DNA of 64,000 bases, from positions 310,001 through 374,000 of the forward strand of contig JAJDAF010000036.1 in the NCBI GenBank assembly GCA_029261995.1. Direction: 5' to 3'. The position numbers and the translations under genes are program-made. Shown here piece after piece: positions 8,774 to 16,851 of the stretch. Below the pieces are notes generated by a model. The model ran no database searches, was not told the origin of the DNA, and saw only the letters and a program-made list of their open reading frames with translations. Each line of letters starts with the position of its first letter. The stretch's first letter is position 1. The stretch is from Candidatus Zhuqueibacterota bacterium (lineage in GTDB: Bacteria > Zhuqueibacterota > Zhuqueibacteria > Oceanimicrobiales > Oceanimicrobiaceae).

Positions 8774-9457
8774 TCACACTGTTTCATTGTTTGCAGCCTG
8801 AGCACCCGCGCAGAAACCACTTGTTAGCTTTTTGTGCTCAATGTGAGGCCTAAGCCATTGCTCAAATTCATTGAGTGCATCATCAATTAGTGGCGTGAAT
8901 GTATCGTGTTTGGAGTCAGCGCCGCCGGCGTAAAGCACGAAGAACTTCTCTGTCCGCTCTTCTGGTTTGCTTAACGGCGCTTCTGCGGGATTCTTCTTCC
9001 GCTCAAGCATTTGTTGAATTGCAATCCTAAGATCGACGCAACAAGAACGAAGTTTCGTGATTTTATTTTGGAATTCCGGACCCCATTCAACTTGCGCATC
9101 CAAATGATGTTCTTCTAGCTTGCCGAAGGCCTTTGCCACTGTTTCCCATCGTTTTTCATAGACATGAGCTGTGCCCTCATAATCATGTTCTCGTTTCAGA
9201 TGCCCATGATGATCTATCATTTCCTCGGGATACTCATACTGATAGATGGCTGGGTGCCGAACGTGCTTAAGTGCTTCACGTACACGATAGACAGATTTCA
9301 AAACGTCTTTTGCCAGTTCGTATTCTGATTTGCCCTTGAGCTCTTTCTTCCAAACACTCAGGCCTAAGTAAGCAAATACTGCCGCTGTAATGACTGACAA
9401 TCCTACAAGGGCATCTTTGCCCGCAGAAATCCACTCACCAATCTCCGTGATTTCCAA
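8774..9457 (-). CDS. Cassette-encoded protein of unknown function, membrane-anchored
   Basis: 227 residues from a TTG start with CGGAG six bases upstream. There is one N-terminal hydrophobic segment (residues about 15-34, DALVGLSVITAAVFAYLGLS). A Lys/Glu-rich, mainly helical soluble part follows, with KSEYELAKDVLKSVYRVREALKH, a His-rich stretch (HHGHLKREH) and the KRWETVAKAFGKLEEHHLDAQVEWGPEFQ region. Single-helix anchored proteins of this layout are common among integron cassettes, but I cannot assign a function. It is bounded upstream by the attC site at 9474-9531 and downstream by the one at 8629-8756. It looks somewhat more AT-rich than its neighbours. Confidence 0.75.
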   Translation of the reverse strand: MEITEIGEWISAGKDALVGLSVITAAVFAYLGLSVWKKELKGKSEYELAKDVLKSVYRVREALKHVRHPAIYQYEYPEEMIDHHGHLKREHDYEGTAHVYEKRWETVAKAFGKLEEHHLDAQVEWGPEFQNKITKLRSCCVDLRIAIQQMLERKKNPAEAPLSKPEERTEKFFVLYAGGADSKHDTFTPLIDDALNEFEQWLRPHIEHKKLTSGFCAGAQAANNETV

Positions 9458-9473
9458 CCTGAACTCCGTTTGC

Positions 9474-9531
9474 GTTTAACGTCGCAAATCAGCCGCGGTA
9501 TTCCGCGTACGCTGAATTTGTCTTGTTAGGA
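9474..9531 (-). repeat. attC recombination site (58 bp)
   Basis: Reading on the minus strand: TCCTAAC, spacer AAGA, CAAATTCAGC, then GTA and a CGCGG-AATA-CCGCG hairpin, then GCTGATTTG, spacer CGAC, and GTTAAAC (a match to GTTRRRY). CAAATTCAGC pairs with GCTGATTTG leaving one T unpaired, the hallmark extrahelical base. The TAA stop codon of the upstream gene lies inside the first core box, as is typical of cassettes. Confidence 0.8.
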
Positions 9532-9849
9532 TGTTCCTTTCATCCTGTCCATGAATTCTTGTTGAGCCTTCTGATACTCAGGTAGCTTGCCATAGACTGT
9601 GATCCGTTTGCCTTGCAATTGTGGGACAGCCAACATGAATGGACCATCCCATTCACCGGGAGGCAATTCGCTCTTGTACCCACTTTGCGGTTTTTCAAAA
9701 AACACATGCCAACAGTCCTGCCGCTGAAACATCTCGAATACGTCGCCTGGACACTTCCTGGCTACTTTCCAGAAATCAAGTCTGCCGGGTCTGAGAATGA
9801 CGAAGTAATACACAACCACCAGTGCCACTACCAAGAGAACCCATTGCAT
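9526..9849 (-). CDS. Cassette-encoded small membrane-anchored protein, unknown function
   Basis: 107 residues, ATG start with AAAGG upstream. An N-terminal hydrophobic helix (WVLLVVALVVVYYFVIL) acts as anchor or uncleaved signal. The soluble part contains two Cys (KCPGD, QDCWHVFF) and a PPGEWDGPFMLAVPQLQG segment. The stop codon TAA overlaps the attC core box. I do not recognise the family. The 50 bp upstream, to the proline dehydrogenase stop, shows no core site, so it is either the first cassette or was trimmed. Confidence 0.7.
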   Translation of the reverse strand: MQWVLLVVALVVVYYFVILRPGRLDFWKVARKCPGDVFEMFQRQDCWHVFFEKPQSGYKSELPPGEWDGPFMLAVPQLQGKRITVYGKLPEYQKAQQEFMDRMKGTS

Positions 9850-9899
9850 AGTTCGTTACCTTTCTCTCATATCCTAGTAATTCAGATCAGGAAATACCT

Positions 9900-10802
9900 T
9901 CACCATCCCGCCAGATTCTTCAACACATTCGCTGCGATCTTCGGATTCTCCTTAAGGCGTCGCGTTGAATATTGGTACCACTGCCTGCCGTAGGGCACGT
10001 AAACACGCAGCCGGTGGCCATCCTTCACGATCAAATTGCGCAATTGCTCGTCTACGCCCAGCAGCATCTGGAACTCGAATTGCTCCGATTTCAGCTTAAG
10101 CTCGTGAATGATTTGATAGGCAGCCCAGACCAGGCGTTCATCATGGGTCGCGACTCCGACGTAGCTACCATTGCGCAATAGCTCGCGCACCAGCAAATTG
10201 AAGTTGCTGTTGATGATTGCCATGTCTTTGTAGGCAACCTCCCGCGGCTCAATGTAGATGCCCTTGCACACCCTCACACTGACCTTTTTGTGCGATTTCA
10301 TTTGCGCCTGAATGTCTTTCAGGCTGCGCCGCATGTACGATTGAATGACGAAGCCTACGTTATCGAATTCCTTGCGCAGCGTGCTGTAGATGTCGAGGGT
10401 GTCCGTGGTCCACGGAGAGTCTTCCATGTCAATGCGGACAAAATTGCCCAGCTCTTTCGCCCGCAGGATGAGTCTGCGTACATTGGCCAAACAGTATTCT
10501 TTATCAAGCGTCAGACCCAGCATGGTCAGTTTGACGGAGATATTGGCATCGAGTTTTTGTTCGTGAATTCGGTTAAGCGCACTTAGATACTCTTCAACTG
10601 CAGGCTCAGCTTCCTCTTTGCTCTTGATGAATTCGCCCAAGACATCAAGTGTTGCGCAACAGCCTTCTGTTTGCAGATCTTTGATGACCTCTACCGCTTC
10701 ATCCAAGGTCTCGCCTGCAATGTAGCGTGATGCAAACTTGCCGACTACCGGTTTCGGTACAAGCGGCAAGCCCCAAACGACAAGCTTATCAAATAGGCCC
10801 AA
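9900..10802 (-). CDS. Proline dehydrogenase (FAD-dependent)
   Basis: 300 residues of the stand-alone PRODH type. It oxidises proline to pyrroline-5-carboxylate and passes electrons to the membrane quinone pool. Beta/alpha-barrel features visible are NISVKLTMLGLTLD, FVRIDMEDSPWTTDTL, VGFVIQSYMRRSL, RVCKGIYIEP and VATHD. The proline-binding helix YVPYGRQWYQYSTRRLKENP is near the C-terminus. The start is TTG with AAAGGGA upstream. No P5C dehydrogenase is adjacent. Ornithine aminotransferase at 41.1 kb also yields P5C, so the two could feed the same pool. Confidence 0.92.
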   Translation of the reverse strand: MGLFDKLVVWGLPLVPKPVVGKFASRYIAGETLDEAVEVIKDLQTEGCCATLDVLGEFIKSKEEAEPAVEEYLSALNRIHEQKLDANISVKLTMLGLTLDKEYCLANVRRLILRAKELGNFVRIDMEDSPWTTDTLDIYSTLRKEFDNVGFVIQSYMRRSLKDIQAQMKSHKKVSVRVCKGIYIEPREVAYKDMAIINSNFNLLVRELLRNGSYVGVATHDERLVWAAYQIIHELKLKSEQFEFQMLLGVDEQLRNLIVKDGHRLRVYVPYGRQWYQYSTRRLKENPKIAANVLKNLAGW

Positions 10803-10919
10803 GGGACGTTCCCTTTCGTGTTTGGAAAATGGTTCATTGGTTTAGTTTGGGAGAAGCTCGCAAATGACGCGACACCCAATCGTGACAAACCACCCTCGCT
10901 GCGAGCATGAGACCACATT

Positions 10920-11909
10920 TTAGTCGTCCAATACTTCTGGATTGAGCAGATTGTCGGGACGCTCGCCCTTGAGCGCCGCAACCAGATTCGATGCCGCCAT
11001 GGTTGCCATCTTGCCGCGCGTTTCGATGGTCGCGCTCGCGATGTGCGGGGCAAGAACAGCATTATCCAGCTTGATCAGCTCCGGGTGAATTTTCGGTTCA
11101 TCTTCGTAGACATCAATACCTGCTCCGGCGATTTCGCCAGTCTGAAGCGCTCGAACCAGCGCAGCTTCATCCACCACCGGGCCGCGGGATGTGTTGATTA
11201 GGTAAGCTGTCTTTTTCATCATCCGAAAAGAATCGTCGTTAAAAAGATGATGTGTACTCTTGAGCAGCGGAACATGCACGGAGACAAAGTCAGACTCGTT
11301 TAGCAACTCTTCAAACGCGACTTTGCGTGCTCCCACCTCCTGTTCCAGCTTTTCGTTTCGAAACTCATCACTGTAAAGCACACGCATTTTGAAGCCAACC
11401 GACTTAGCCGCCATTGCTACGCCAATCCGCCCTGCGCCAACGATCCCCAGCGTCCGGCCGGTGATGTCTCCGCCCATGTACATCATCGGGCCCCAGCCGT
11501 CGTATTTCAGTGCGCGAGTGAACTTGTCAGCGTCGGCGATGCGGCGAGCCGTGGCAAACAGAAGCGCCCAGGCGAAATCAGAGGTGGCATCCGTGAGCAC
11601 GCCGGGCGTGTTGGTGACCATGATGCCGCGTTCCGTGGCCGCCGGCAGATCGATATTGTCAAAGCCGACCGCGTGATTGGCGACCACTTTGAGCTGCGGC
11701 CCCGCAGCGTCCATCGCCTCGCCATCGATCCGTTCGGTCAGCAGCGACAGCAACCCGTCCAGCCCTTTGATGTTCTCGAGCAATTCTTCCCGGCTCAGAA
11801 TATTGTCGGCGGTATTCAGTTTCACATGTTTCAGGTTCGCATTTAGAATATCGAGCCCTGGTTGCGGGATGACTCTTGTAACATAGACTTTGAATTGGTC
11901 GAGTGACAT
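10920..11909 (-). CDS. D-isomer-specific 2-hydroxyacid dehydrogenase (glyoxylate/hydroxypyruvate reductase type)
   Basis: 329 residues, NAD(P)-dependent. The Rossmann motif GIVGAGRIGVAMA lies near residue 150. The catalytic Arg is in NTSRGPVVDEAAL, the Glu in DVYEDEP and the His in LAPHIASAT. The N-terminus (KVYVTRVIPQPGLDIL) is typical of the GyaR/GRHPR branch that reduces glyoxylate or hydroxypyruvate to glycolate or D-glycerate. It starts at ATG with a GGAGGAG ribosome site. The 117-bp gap to the proline dehydrogenase gene downstream is compatible with one transcript, but a metabolic link is not obvious. Confidence 0.9.
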   Translation of the reverse strand: MSLDQFKVYVTRVIPQPGLDILNANLKHVKLNTADNILSREELLENIKGLDGLLSLLTERIDGEAMDAAGPQLKVVANHAVGFDNIDLPAATERGIMVTNTPGVLTDATSDFAWALLFATARRIADADKFTRALKYDGWGPMMYMGGDITGRTLGIVGAGRIGVAMAAKSVGFKMRVLYSDEFRNEKLEQEVGARKVAFEELLNESDFVSVHVPLLKSTHHLFNDDSFRMMKKTAYLINTSRGPVVDEAALVRALQTGEIAGAGIDVYEDEPKIHPELIKLDNAVLAPHIASATIETRGKMATMAASNLVAALKGERPDNLLNPEVLDD

Positions 11910-11932
11910 CTACTCCTCCAGTCATTTCACAT

Positions 11933-12289
11933 TCAGTTAATTTGTTCTTCGATGATTTCTTTCAGAACCGCCGCATGGCTGCGGCTGGCATCATCTCCTT
12001 CATAGAGCAAAGTTACGGTATTCTCCTTGGCTTCATTGGCAATTTCCCGAACGCGTTGAGATGTCTGCACGCCGCTCTGCAGTTCTTTTCGGTAGTTGTC
12101 TTTGTATATTTGCCACTCGAGGTCTTCAAAGCCAAAACGCTGCAGATCGTAAGAAGGACCCAACTCGCGAAGCCACTCATCGACGCGGGCGAAATATGTC
12201 TGCACACCTTGCGGCCAGAACAACTCGACGAGATAGCGTTTACCATCCGTGTCGGCAGCCCTTTCATGAATGCTTTTGAGATTCAGCAT
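11933..12289 (-). CDS. DUF488 family protein (YeaO-like)
   Basis: 118 residues. It shows the family's LVELFWPQGV and DEWLRELGPSYDL segments, RFGFEDLEWQIYKDNYRKEL and the C-terminal TLLYEGDD. Canonical members read RLWPRG and PS..LR at the first two blocks; here they are altered, so it is a divergent member. Its biochemical role is unknown. It starts 4 bp after the rhodanese-like gene stop, so the two are almost certainly co-transcribed. Confidence 0.8.
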   Translation of the reverse strand: MLNLKSIHERAADTDGKRYLVELFWPQGVQTYFARVDEWLRELGPSYDLQRFGFEDLEWQIYKDNYRKELQSGVQTSQRVREIANEAKENTVTLLYEGDDASRSHAAVLKEIIEEQIN

Positions 12290-12293
12290 GCGC

Positions 12294-12668
12294 TCAATCC
12301 ACCAGCAGGTAGCCTTTGCTGCGCCAGGCTTGCTTGCCGCCTTTGAGAACGAGTACGTTTGACCAACCCGCACGCTGCAAACTCGCGGCAGCCAGGCGAG
12401 CAGCACTGCTGTCGCCATCTGAAGTGTAGACGACAAGCTGCTGCGAGCAACGACCGCCCTGTGCCGCAGCACCAGCAACAGAGCGCAGCTCCGCGTGAAT
12501 TGCGCCGTTGATGTGGCCCGCACGAAAACTGTCTGCGTCGGAGACCTCGATCAACCTGATTATCTCACCGTTCTCAATCTTGCGACGCAGTTCTTCAGGG
12601 CTAATTTCCGCCCACATGCCATTGAGTTGGCGCAATCGTGTTTCGGCAAGAGAGTCCGGCGAAGTCAT
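12294..12668 (-). CDS. Rhodanese-like domain protein lacking the catalytic cysteine
   Basis: 124 residues from the ATG before TSPDSLAETR; no good ribosome site is visible, so the start is uncertain. The single rhodanese fold is recognised by EISPEELRRKIENG, IEVSDADSFRAGHINGAIHAEL and the C-terminal VLVLKGGKQAWRSKGYLL. The active-site loop, usually Cys-containing after VVY, reads VVYTSDGDSSAA, so there is no catalytic Cys and sulfurtransferase activity is not expected. It may be a binding or regulatory module. A promoter is visible about 50 bp upstream. Confidence 0.75.
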   Translation of the reverse strand: MTSPDSLAETRLRQLNGMWAEISPEELRRKIENGEIIRLIEVSDADSFRAGHINGAIHAELRSVAGAAAQGGRCSQQLVVYTSDGDSSAARLAAASLQRAGWSNVLVLKGGKQAWRSKGYLLVD

Positions 12669-12719
12669 TAATAAAAATAATAGTTTATGAGAAATAGTTC
12701 CTGGGAACAAACGAGCATA

Positions 12720-12748
12720 AATATAAGAAACCGCGGTATCTTGTGCAA
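12720..12748 (-). promoter_or_regulatory. Candidate promoter of the rhodanese/DUF488 pair
   Basis: On the minus strand, TTGCAC (12743-12748) and TATATT (12720-12725) are separated by 17 bp. A GTTCC-N2-GGAAC near-palindrome (12697-12708) lies just downstream and could be a regulatory site. Confidence 0.4.
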
Positions 12749-12812
12749 GCAGAATCGGCCTTGAAAATCCGCGCCAGCCTGCCATTTGGCGGCAACGGTT
12801 GTGGAGAACGTT

Positions 12813-14546
12813 TCAGACCGGCAACTGGCGTGAACGGCCACCCAAAAACCGGTTCGACACAACCACGACAATTCCAATCATCACGATAAGAAACACGCTG
12901 TAAGCTGCGGCAGAGCCCAGATTGAAAATGCGCAGTTGTGAGATGATTTCAACGGAGACCGGGCGGTTGAAATAGTTATACAACAAGATTGAGGAGACAA
13001 ACTCACCCAGCGCCAGGACAAATGCCAGCAGAGCTCCCGACAGGACGCCAGGAGCGATGAGAGGCAGCATCACGTGCCGGAAGGCGAACCACCAATCCGC
13101 GCCCAGGCTGCGCGCCGCCTCTTCCAGAGAGGGTTCAAACTGCTCAAGCGAGGCATACGTAGAACGAAAGACCAATGGCAAGTTGCGGACGAAGTAAGCC
13201 AGCGGCAGAATCCAGAATGTGCCCACCAGAATTTGCCCGGCGGTCACCAGCCTCGGCTGGTTGAAAGTTACGATGAGGCCGATTGCAAGAACAGTCCCGG
13301 GAATGGCCCAGGGCAGCATCGTCAGGGTTTCAACGATTTTCTTGCCGAGAAATTGTCGCCGGATCAGCAGATAGGCTGCCGCGACTCCAAACACAAGGTT
13401 GGCAGCGGTTGCCAGAGTCGCCATTTTGACACTGTTGAGTATGGGTTCGGCCACCCGGGGATCCTGAAATAGTTGTAAATAATTTTCAAGTGTGTAGGCC
13501 GGGGGCAGCGTTTGCCAGGTCCAAGTGCCGTTCTTCACAAACGAAATCAGAATTACCGTCAAGTGCGGCAAGACCAGCATGACGACCAGCACGACGCCGA
13601 GCATTCCCATAAGCAATCGTGGCGCACCGCTGGCGATCGGCCGGGGCGTGCGACGCACGCCCTTGCCGCCGCCAACATACCGGCGGCGTTCCGAATATTT
13701 GCGCAACAGAATCAGAAACAGCACGGAAATACCAGCGAGAACCACGGACTGAGCCACCGCAAGATTCAAGTCACCGTTGAGCTTGGTGTTGTAAATCTCA
13801 AGACTCAAAATGCGAAAGCTACCTGCAAAAAAGAACGGCGCACTGAACGAGGCCATCGAAGTCATGAAGACCAACAAGGATGCTCCACCCAGAGCGGGCG
13901 TCATCATCGGGAGAACGACCTTGCGCACAGAAAACCAGCGGCTAGCGCCGAGATTATTCGCTGCTTCAAGCAATGACGGATCAAGGCTGCGAAAAAACGC
14001 CAGTGAGAAGAGATAGAAGTAGACATACATGGAGTAGACGTGCACGACCAGGATAGCCGACACACCACTGATTGCAAATGGAACCGATTGCAGACCAAGC
14101 ATGGCCTGGATAGCGCGCGGCAGAATTCCGCTTTCTCCGAACAAAAACAGAAAGGCCAATACGCCTACCAGCGGCGGCATCACGATCGGCAACACGGCCA
14201 CCGCCGAAAAAAAAGTCTTTCCGGGAAAATTGAAGTTTGCGAAAAGCCACGCCAACGGCACCCCCACAAACGCGGAAAACACAACCGTCAGCAGCGAGAT
14301 GGAGATGCTGCCCCAAAGAGCTTCAAGGCTAGCCGGTTGATTCAGGTCGAAGAATCTCGAATAGTGGCCGAAGGAAAACCGACCATCGAGCTGCAGGCTG
14401 GTGGACAAAGTTTGCAGATTCGGGTAGAGCACGTAGGCGAGCAAAATCACAAGGACGGGCGTAAGCAACAGAAAAACACCGCTGTTCTTGCGCCAGAAAG
14501 TTCGCTCAGCGGTCATTTGGCGGCCGGTCGTCAGCTCGCTGCTCAC
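12813..14546 (-). CDS. Iron(III)-type ABC transporter permease, two fused permease domains
   Basis: 577 residues with about twelve membrane helices. Two binding-protein-dependent transport domains lie in tandem: the first contains the EAA loop EAANNLGASRWFSVRKVVLPMM, the second EAARSLGADWWFAFRHVMLP. This FbpB/SfuB/ThiP-like layout places both halves of the inner-membrane channel in one chain. The start is GTG, immediately after the ATPase stop (TAGCCTGTG), with GGAAG upstream; an ATG at 14516 is an alternative. It works with the ATPase and solute-binding lipoprotein encoded just upstream. Confidence 0.93.
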   Translation of the reverse strand: MSSELTTGRQMTAERTFWRKNSGVFLLLTPVLVILLAYVLYPNLQTLSTSLQLDGRFSFGHYSRFFDLNQPASLEALWGSISISLLTVVFSAFVGVPLAWLFANFNFPGKTFFSAVAVLPIVMPPLVGVLAFLFLFGESGILPRAIQAMLGLQSVPFAISGVSAILVVHVYSMYVYFYLFSLAFFRSLDPSLLEAANNLGASRWFSVRKVVLPMMTPALGGASLLVFMTSMASFSAPFFFAGSFRILSLEIYNTKLNGDLNLAVAQSVVLAGISVLFLILLRKYSERRRYVGGGKGVRRTPRPIASGAPRLLMGMLGVVLVVMLVLPHLTVILISFVKNGTWTWQTLPPAYTLENYLQLFQDPRVAEPILNSVKMATLATAANLVFGVAAAYLLIRRQFLGKKIVETLTMLPWAIPGTVLAIGLIVTFNQPRLVTAGQILVGTFWILPLAYFVRNLPLVFRSTYASLEQFEPSLEEAARSLGADWWFAFRHVMLPLIAPGVLSGALLAFVLALGEFVSSILLYNYFNRPVSVEIISQLRIFNLGSAAAYSVFLIVMIGIVVVVSNRFLGGRSRQLPV

Positions 14547-14549
14547 AGG

Positions 14550-15632
14550 CTAATCTTCCGCTTCGGCAAACACGTGAATCTGGTCGGGAGAGACTTGCAG
14601 GGTCATCGGTGTTCCGGCGGTACGCCCGAAAGCATCCTGGCCCAGGAGGTCACGCCCGCGAAGCGAAACGCCATCCACGGCGACCACATAGTCCAGCACT
14701 GCGCCGGAAAAGCTCACGCTTTGAGTCTCCCCCTGAAAGACATTGACGCCACTGGTTCCATCAGGTACAGGTTGCACCAGCTCCGGGCGCAGGCTGATCC
14801 ACACGTTCTCTCCCTTTGAGAAGGAGGAAAGGGTGTTCGGTGGCACGTGCAGTTGCCAGGTTTCCGAGAGCTGCAGCACTTTCTCCGTGCCAGCCATGGT
14901 AACGCGGCCGGAAAGAATGTTCGAATTTCCGACAAAGCTGGCGACGAACTTGTTGGTGGGCCGCCGGTAGATATCTTCAGGCGTGCCCACTTGCTGGCAT
15001 TCACCCTGGTTCAGCACCGCAATCCGGTCCGAGAGATTCAGGGCCTCTTCCTGGTCGTGGGTCACGTAAATTGTTGTGATGCCGAGGCGCTGCTGAAGCT
15101 TTCGAATTTCCTGACGGGTCTCCTCGCGCAGCTTGGCGTCGAGATTGCTCATCGGCTCATCAAGCAGAAGAATTTCCGGCTCGATGACAATGGCGCGCGC
15201 CAGAGCGACTCGTTGCTGCTGGCCGCCGGAGAGTTGCGTCACCTGCCTGCTCCCAAGCCCCCCCAGATCTACCAGCTCAAGTGCCTTGCTGACACGGTCT
15301 GGAATCGTGGCTTTCTCAACTCTGCGTGCCTTCAGGCCAAACGCCACATTTTCAAATACAGTCAAGTGCGGAAACAACGCAAAATTCTGAAAGACCATGC
15401 CGGCGTTGCGGCGATTTGGCTTGAGATAGGTCACATCCCGCTCGCCAAACCGGATATGCCCGCTAGTCGGAAACTCGAAACCGGCAATCATGCGCAGCGT
15501 CGTGGTTTTGCCACACCCGCTCGGGCCCAGCAGGCTGAAAAACTCTCCCTGCCGGATTTCAACATCGAAGTCCTGGACAGCCACGACTTCGCCGAATTTT
15601 TTGGTTAGATTTGAAAGGGTTACTCGTGACAT
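14550..15632 (-). CDS. ABC transporter ATP-binding protein (FbpC/PotA-like)
   Basis: 360 residues starting MSRVTLSNLTKKFGEV. It has Walker A GPSGCGKTT, the Q-loop FQNFALFPHLTV, signature LSGGQQQRVALARA, Walker B EILLLDEPMSNLD and the switch His in VTHDQEEAL. The C-terminal third is a TOBE-type regulatory domain (VWISLRPELVQPVP). It energises the adjacent fused permease. The exact substrate cannot be read from the ATPase. A longer in-frame start exists, but homologous proteins begin at this Met. Confidence 0.93.
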   Translation of the reverse strand: MSRVTLSNLTKKFGEVVAVQDFDVEIRQGEFFSLLGPSGCGKTTTLRMIAGFEFPTSGHIRFGERDVTYLKPNRRNAGMVFQNFALFPHLTVFENVAFGLKARRVEKATIPDRVSKALELVDLGGLGSRQVTQLSGGQQQRVALARAIVIEPEILLLDEPMSNLDAKLREETRQEIRKLQQRLGITTIYVTHDQEEALNLSDRIAVLNQGECQQVGTPEDIYRRPTNKFVASFVGNSNILSGRVTMAGTEKVLQLSETWQLHVPPNTLSSFSKGENVWISLRPELVQPVPDGTSGVNVFQGETQSVSFSGAVLDYVVAVDGVSLRGRDLLGQDAFGRTAGTPMTLQVSPDQIHVFAEAED

Positions 15633-15741
15633 GGACGTGTCATCTGGGTAATCGTTTGGTTTGGCTGGTGCTTTAGAAAGAAGAATACTGCACAAGTACC
15701 ATCAAGACAGGGCTTCGTTTTCTGGCTGCTCCGAAACAAAC

Positions 15742-16767
15742 TTATTCACCTCGGCCCTTGATATTCTCATCCCAATATTTCATCCACTCTTTAGATTTTT
15801 TCGATAGAAGTTGCCAATCGACATTCATTGGCTTGATTTCCGTATGGGTCATCCACTCGGGCAGGGATGCCGCGGAAATATCGTTGCGTGCCGGAATGCG
15901 GAAGTACTTCTCTGCCTGGATTGCCAGAGCTTCAGGGGTCGTGATAAACTCATAGAACTGCTTCGCCAGTTCGGGGTTTTTGCAATTGGCGACCACGGCC
16001 AGACCTTCAACCAGCACCGGTGTGCCGCTGCTGGGAATGACATAGTCGAACGGGTAATCGTAGCTCTGCTTTTGCAGCTCGATGTCCGGCATGTTCCAAA
16101 GCGTGATCATGGCCTCCTGCCGGGCAATTTGCAGATACATGAGCGTCGGGTTTGCAGGGTAGGTTTTGGTGTTTGCATCCAGTTTGAGCAGCCAGTCGTA
16201 GCCCGCCTCGGGCGTCCCGGAATCTTTGAAAAAACGCCAAATCATGGAGGCGTAGATGGCGCGCATCGTGCCTGAAGCGAGCGGATTTCGGATGGCTATC
16301 TTGTCATGCCATTGCGGTTGCAACAGATCATCCCAGTCCTGAGGCGCGGCCTCTTTGCTCAACACCTGGGAGTTGAACGCGATGACCTCCGGCGTGAGAT
16401 AGGTACCGTACCACAGGTCTCCGGGGTCACGGCGTGCGGCGTCAATCGCTCCCGCCCAAGTTGGGTGATAAGGTTGCAGCAACCCTTCTTCAGCGGCGTT
16501 CATGAAGAAGGAGGACGGCGCTCCCCACCAGAGATCGGCTTGTGGGTTGGCTTTCTCTGAACGGATGCGATCGAGCACATTCTGCGACCCCATGTCCAGC
16601 CAGTGTATTTTTACACCCGGATTGGCTGCTTCGAAACGGTCAGCGAAATCTCCGAGCAGTTCCTTCCCATGTGGAGAATAGACCACGACTTGTTGGTCGG
16701 TTTGGCCGCAAGCCAGGAGGCCTGCCAGCAGCAGACTGGTGAAAACCAAATCGATCTTTCTTCTCAT
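15742..16767 (-). CDS. Extracellular solute-binding lipoprotein, ferric iron ABC importer type
   Basis: 341 residues with a lipoprotein signal MRRKIDLVFTSLLLAGLLAC (Cys 20). The fold is type II periplasmic binding protein, close to FbpA/SfuA: VVVYSPHGKELLGDFADRFEAANPGVKIHWLDMGSQ is cut here for brevity after the opening VVVYSPHGKELLGDF, then QADLWWGAPSSFF, WYGTYLTPEVIAFN and PVLVEGLAVVANCKNPELAKQF. Two adjacent Tyr residues typical of FbpA metal binding are not obvious, so ferric iron is the best guess and thiamine or another anion remains possible. First gene of the operon, with a promoter and leader hairpin upstream. Confidence 0.88.
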   Translation of the reverse strand: MRRKIDLVFTSLLLAGLLACGQTDQQVVVYSPHGKELLGDFADRFEAANPGVKIHWLDMGSQNVLDRIRSEKANPQADLWWGAPSSFFMNAAEEGLLQPYHPTWAGAIDAARRDPGDLWYGTYLTPEVIAFNSQVLSKEAAPQDWDDLLQPQWHDKIAIRNPLASGTMRAIYASMIWRFFKDSGTPEAGYDWLLKLDANTKTYPANPTLMYLQIARQEAMITLWNMPDIELQKQSYDYPFDYVIPSSGTPVLVEGLAVVANCKNPELAKQFYEFITTPEALAIQAEKYFRIPARNDISAASLPEWMTHTEIKPMNVDWQLLSKKSKEWMKYWDENIKGRGE

Positions 16768-16802
16768 TCTTGCTCGTTTCTTGATTAAGGAGTGATAGTA
16801 AA

Positions 16803-16826
16803 GCATGAGTCGTCCACGACTCATGC
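16803..16826. promoter_or_regulatory. Strong hairpin in the leader of the ABC importer operon
   Basis: GCATGAGTCG and CGACTCATGC form a perfect 10-bp stem with the 4-nt loop TCCA. It lies between the candidate promoter (16852-16880) and the start codon at 16767. Only three T residues follow on the minus strand. It may be a weak terminator of the M1 peptidase gene or a leader regulatory element. Confidence 0.5.
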
Positions 16827-16851
16827 ACCACGGTGGCGATAGCAACTTCGC

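Larger units (their letters stand above)
8629..9849 (-). mobile_element. Integron-type gene cassette cluster without integrase (two genes, two attC-like sites)
   Basis: Two unrelated small genes of unknown function, in the same orientation, are each followed immediately by an imperfect palindrome with attC architecture: outer core boxes of RYYYAAC/GTTRRRY type and inner L boxes that pair with one unpaired extra base. The cluster lies between two ordinary chromosomal genes, psuG and proline dehydrogenase. No tyrosine recombinase is present in the window, so it would be classed as a CALIN. The left boundary is the R' box at 8629-8635. The boundary upstream of the 107-residue gene (9850-9899) shows no core box, so the full extent is not certain. 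Confidence 0.7.

Noticed and set aside
8503-8820. Short reading frames within 8.53-8.77 kb on the minus strand
   Set aside because: They run through the 128-bp attC-like palindrome, have Trp/Cys-rich random composition and no ribosome site. The region is better explained as a recombination site plus the psuG leader.
9850-9899. A possible attI or third attC site upstream of the 107-residue cassette gene
   Set aside because: I looked for GTTRRRY or RYYYAAC boxes and paired arms in these 50 bp and found none, so the upstream boundary of the cluster is left open.
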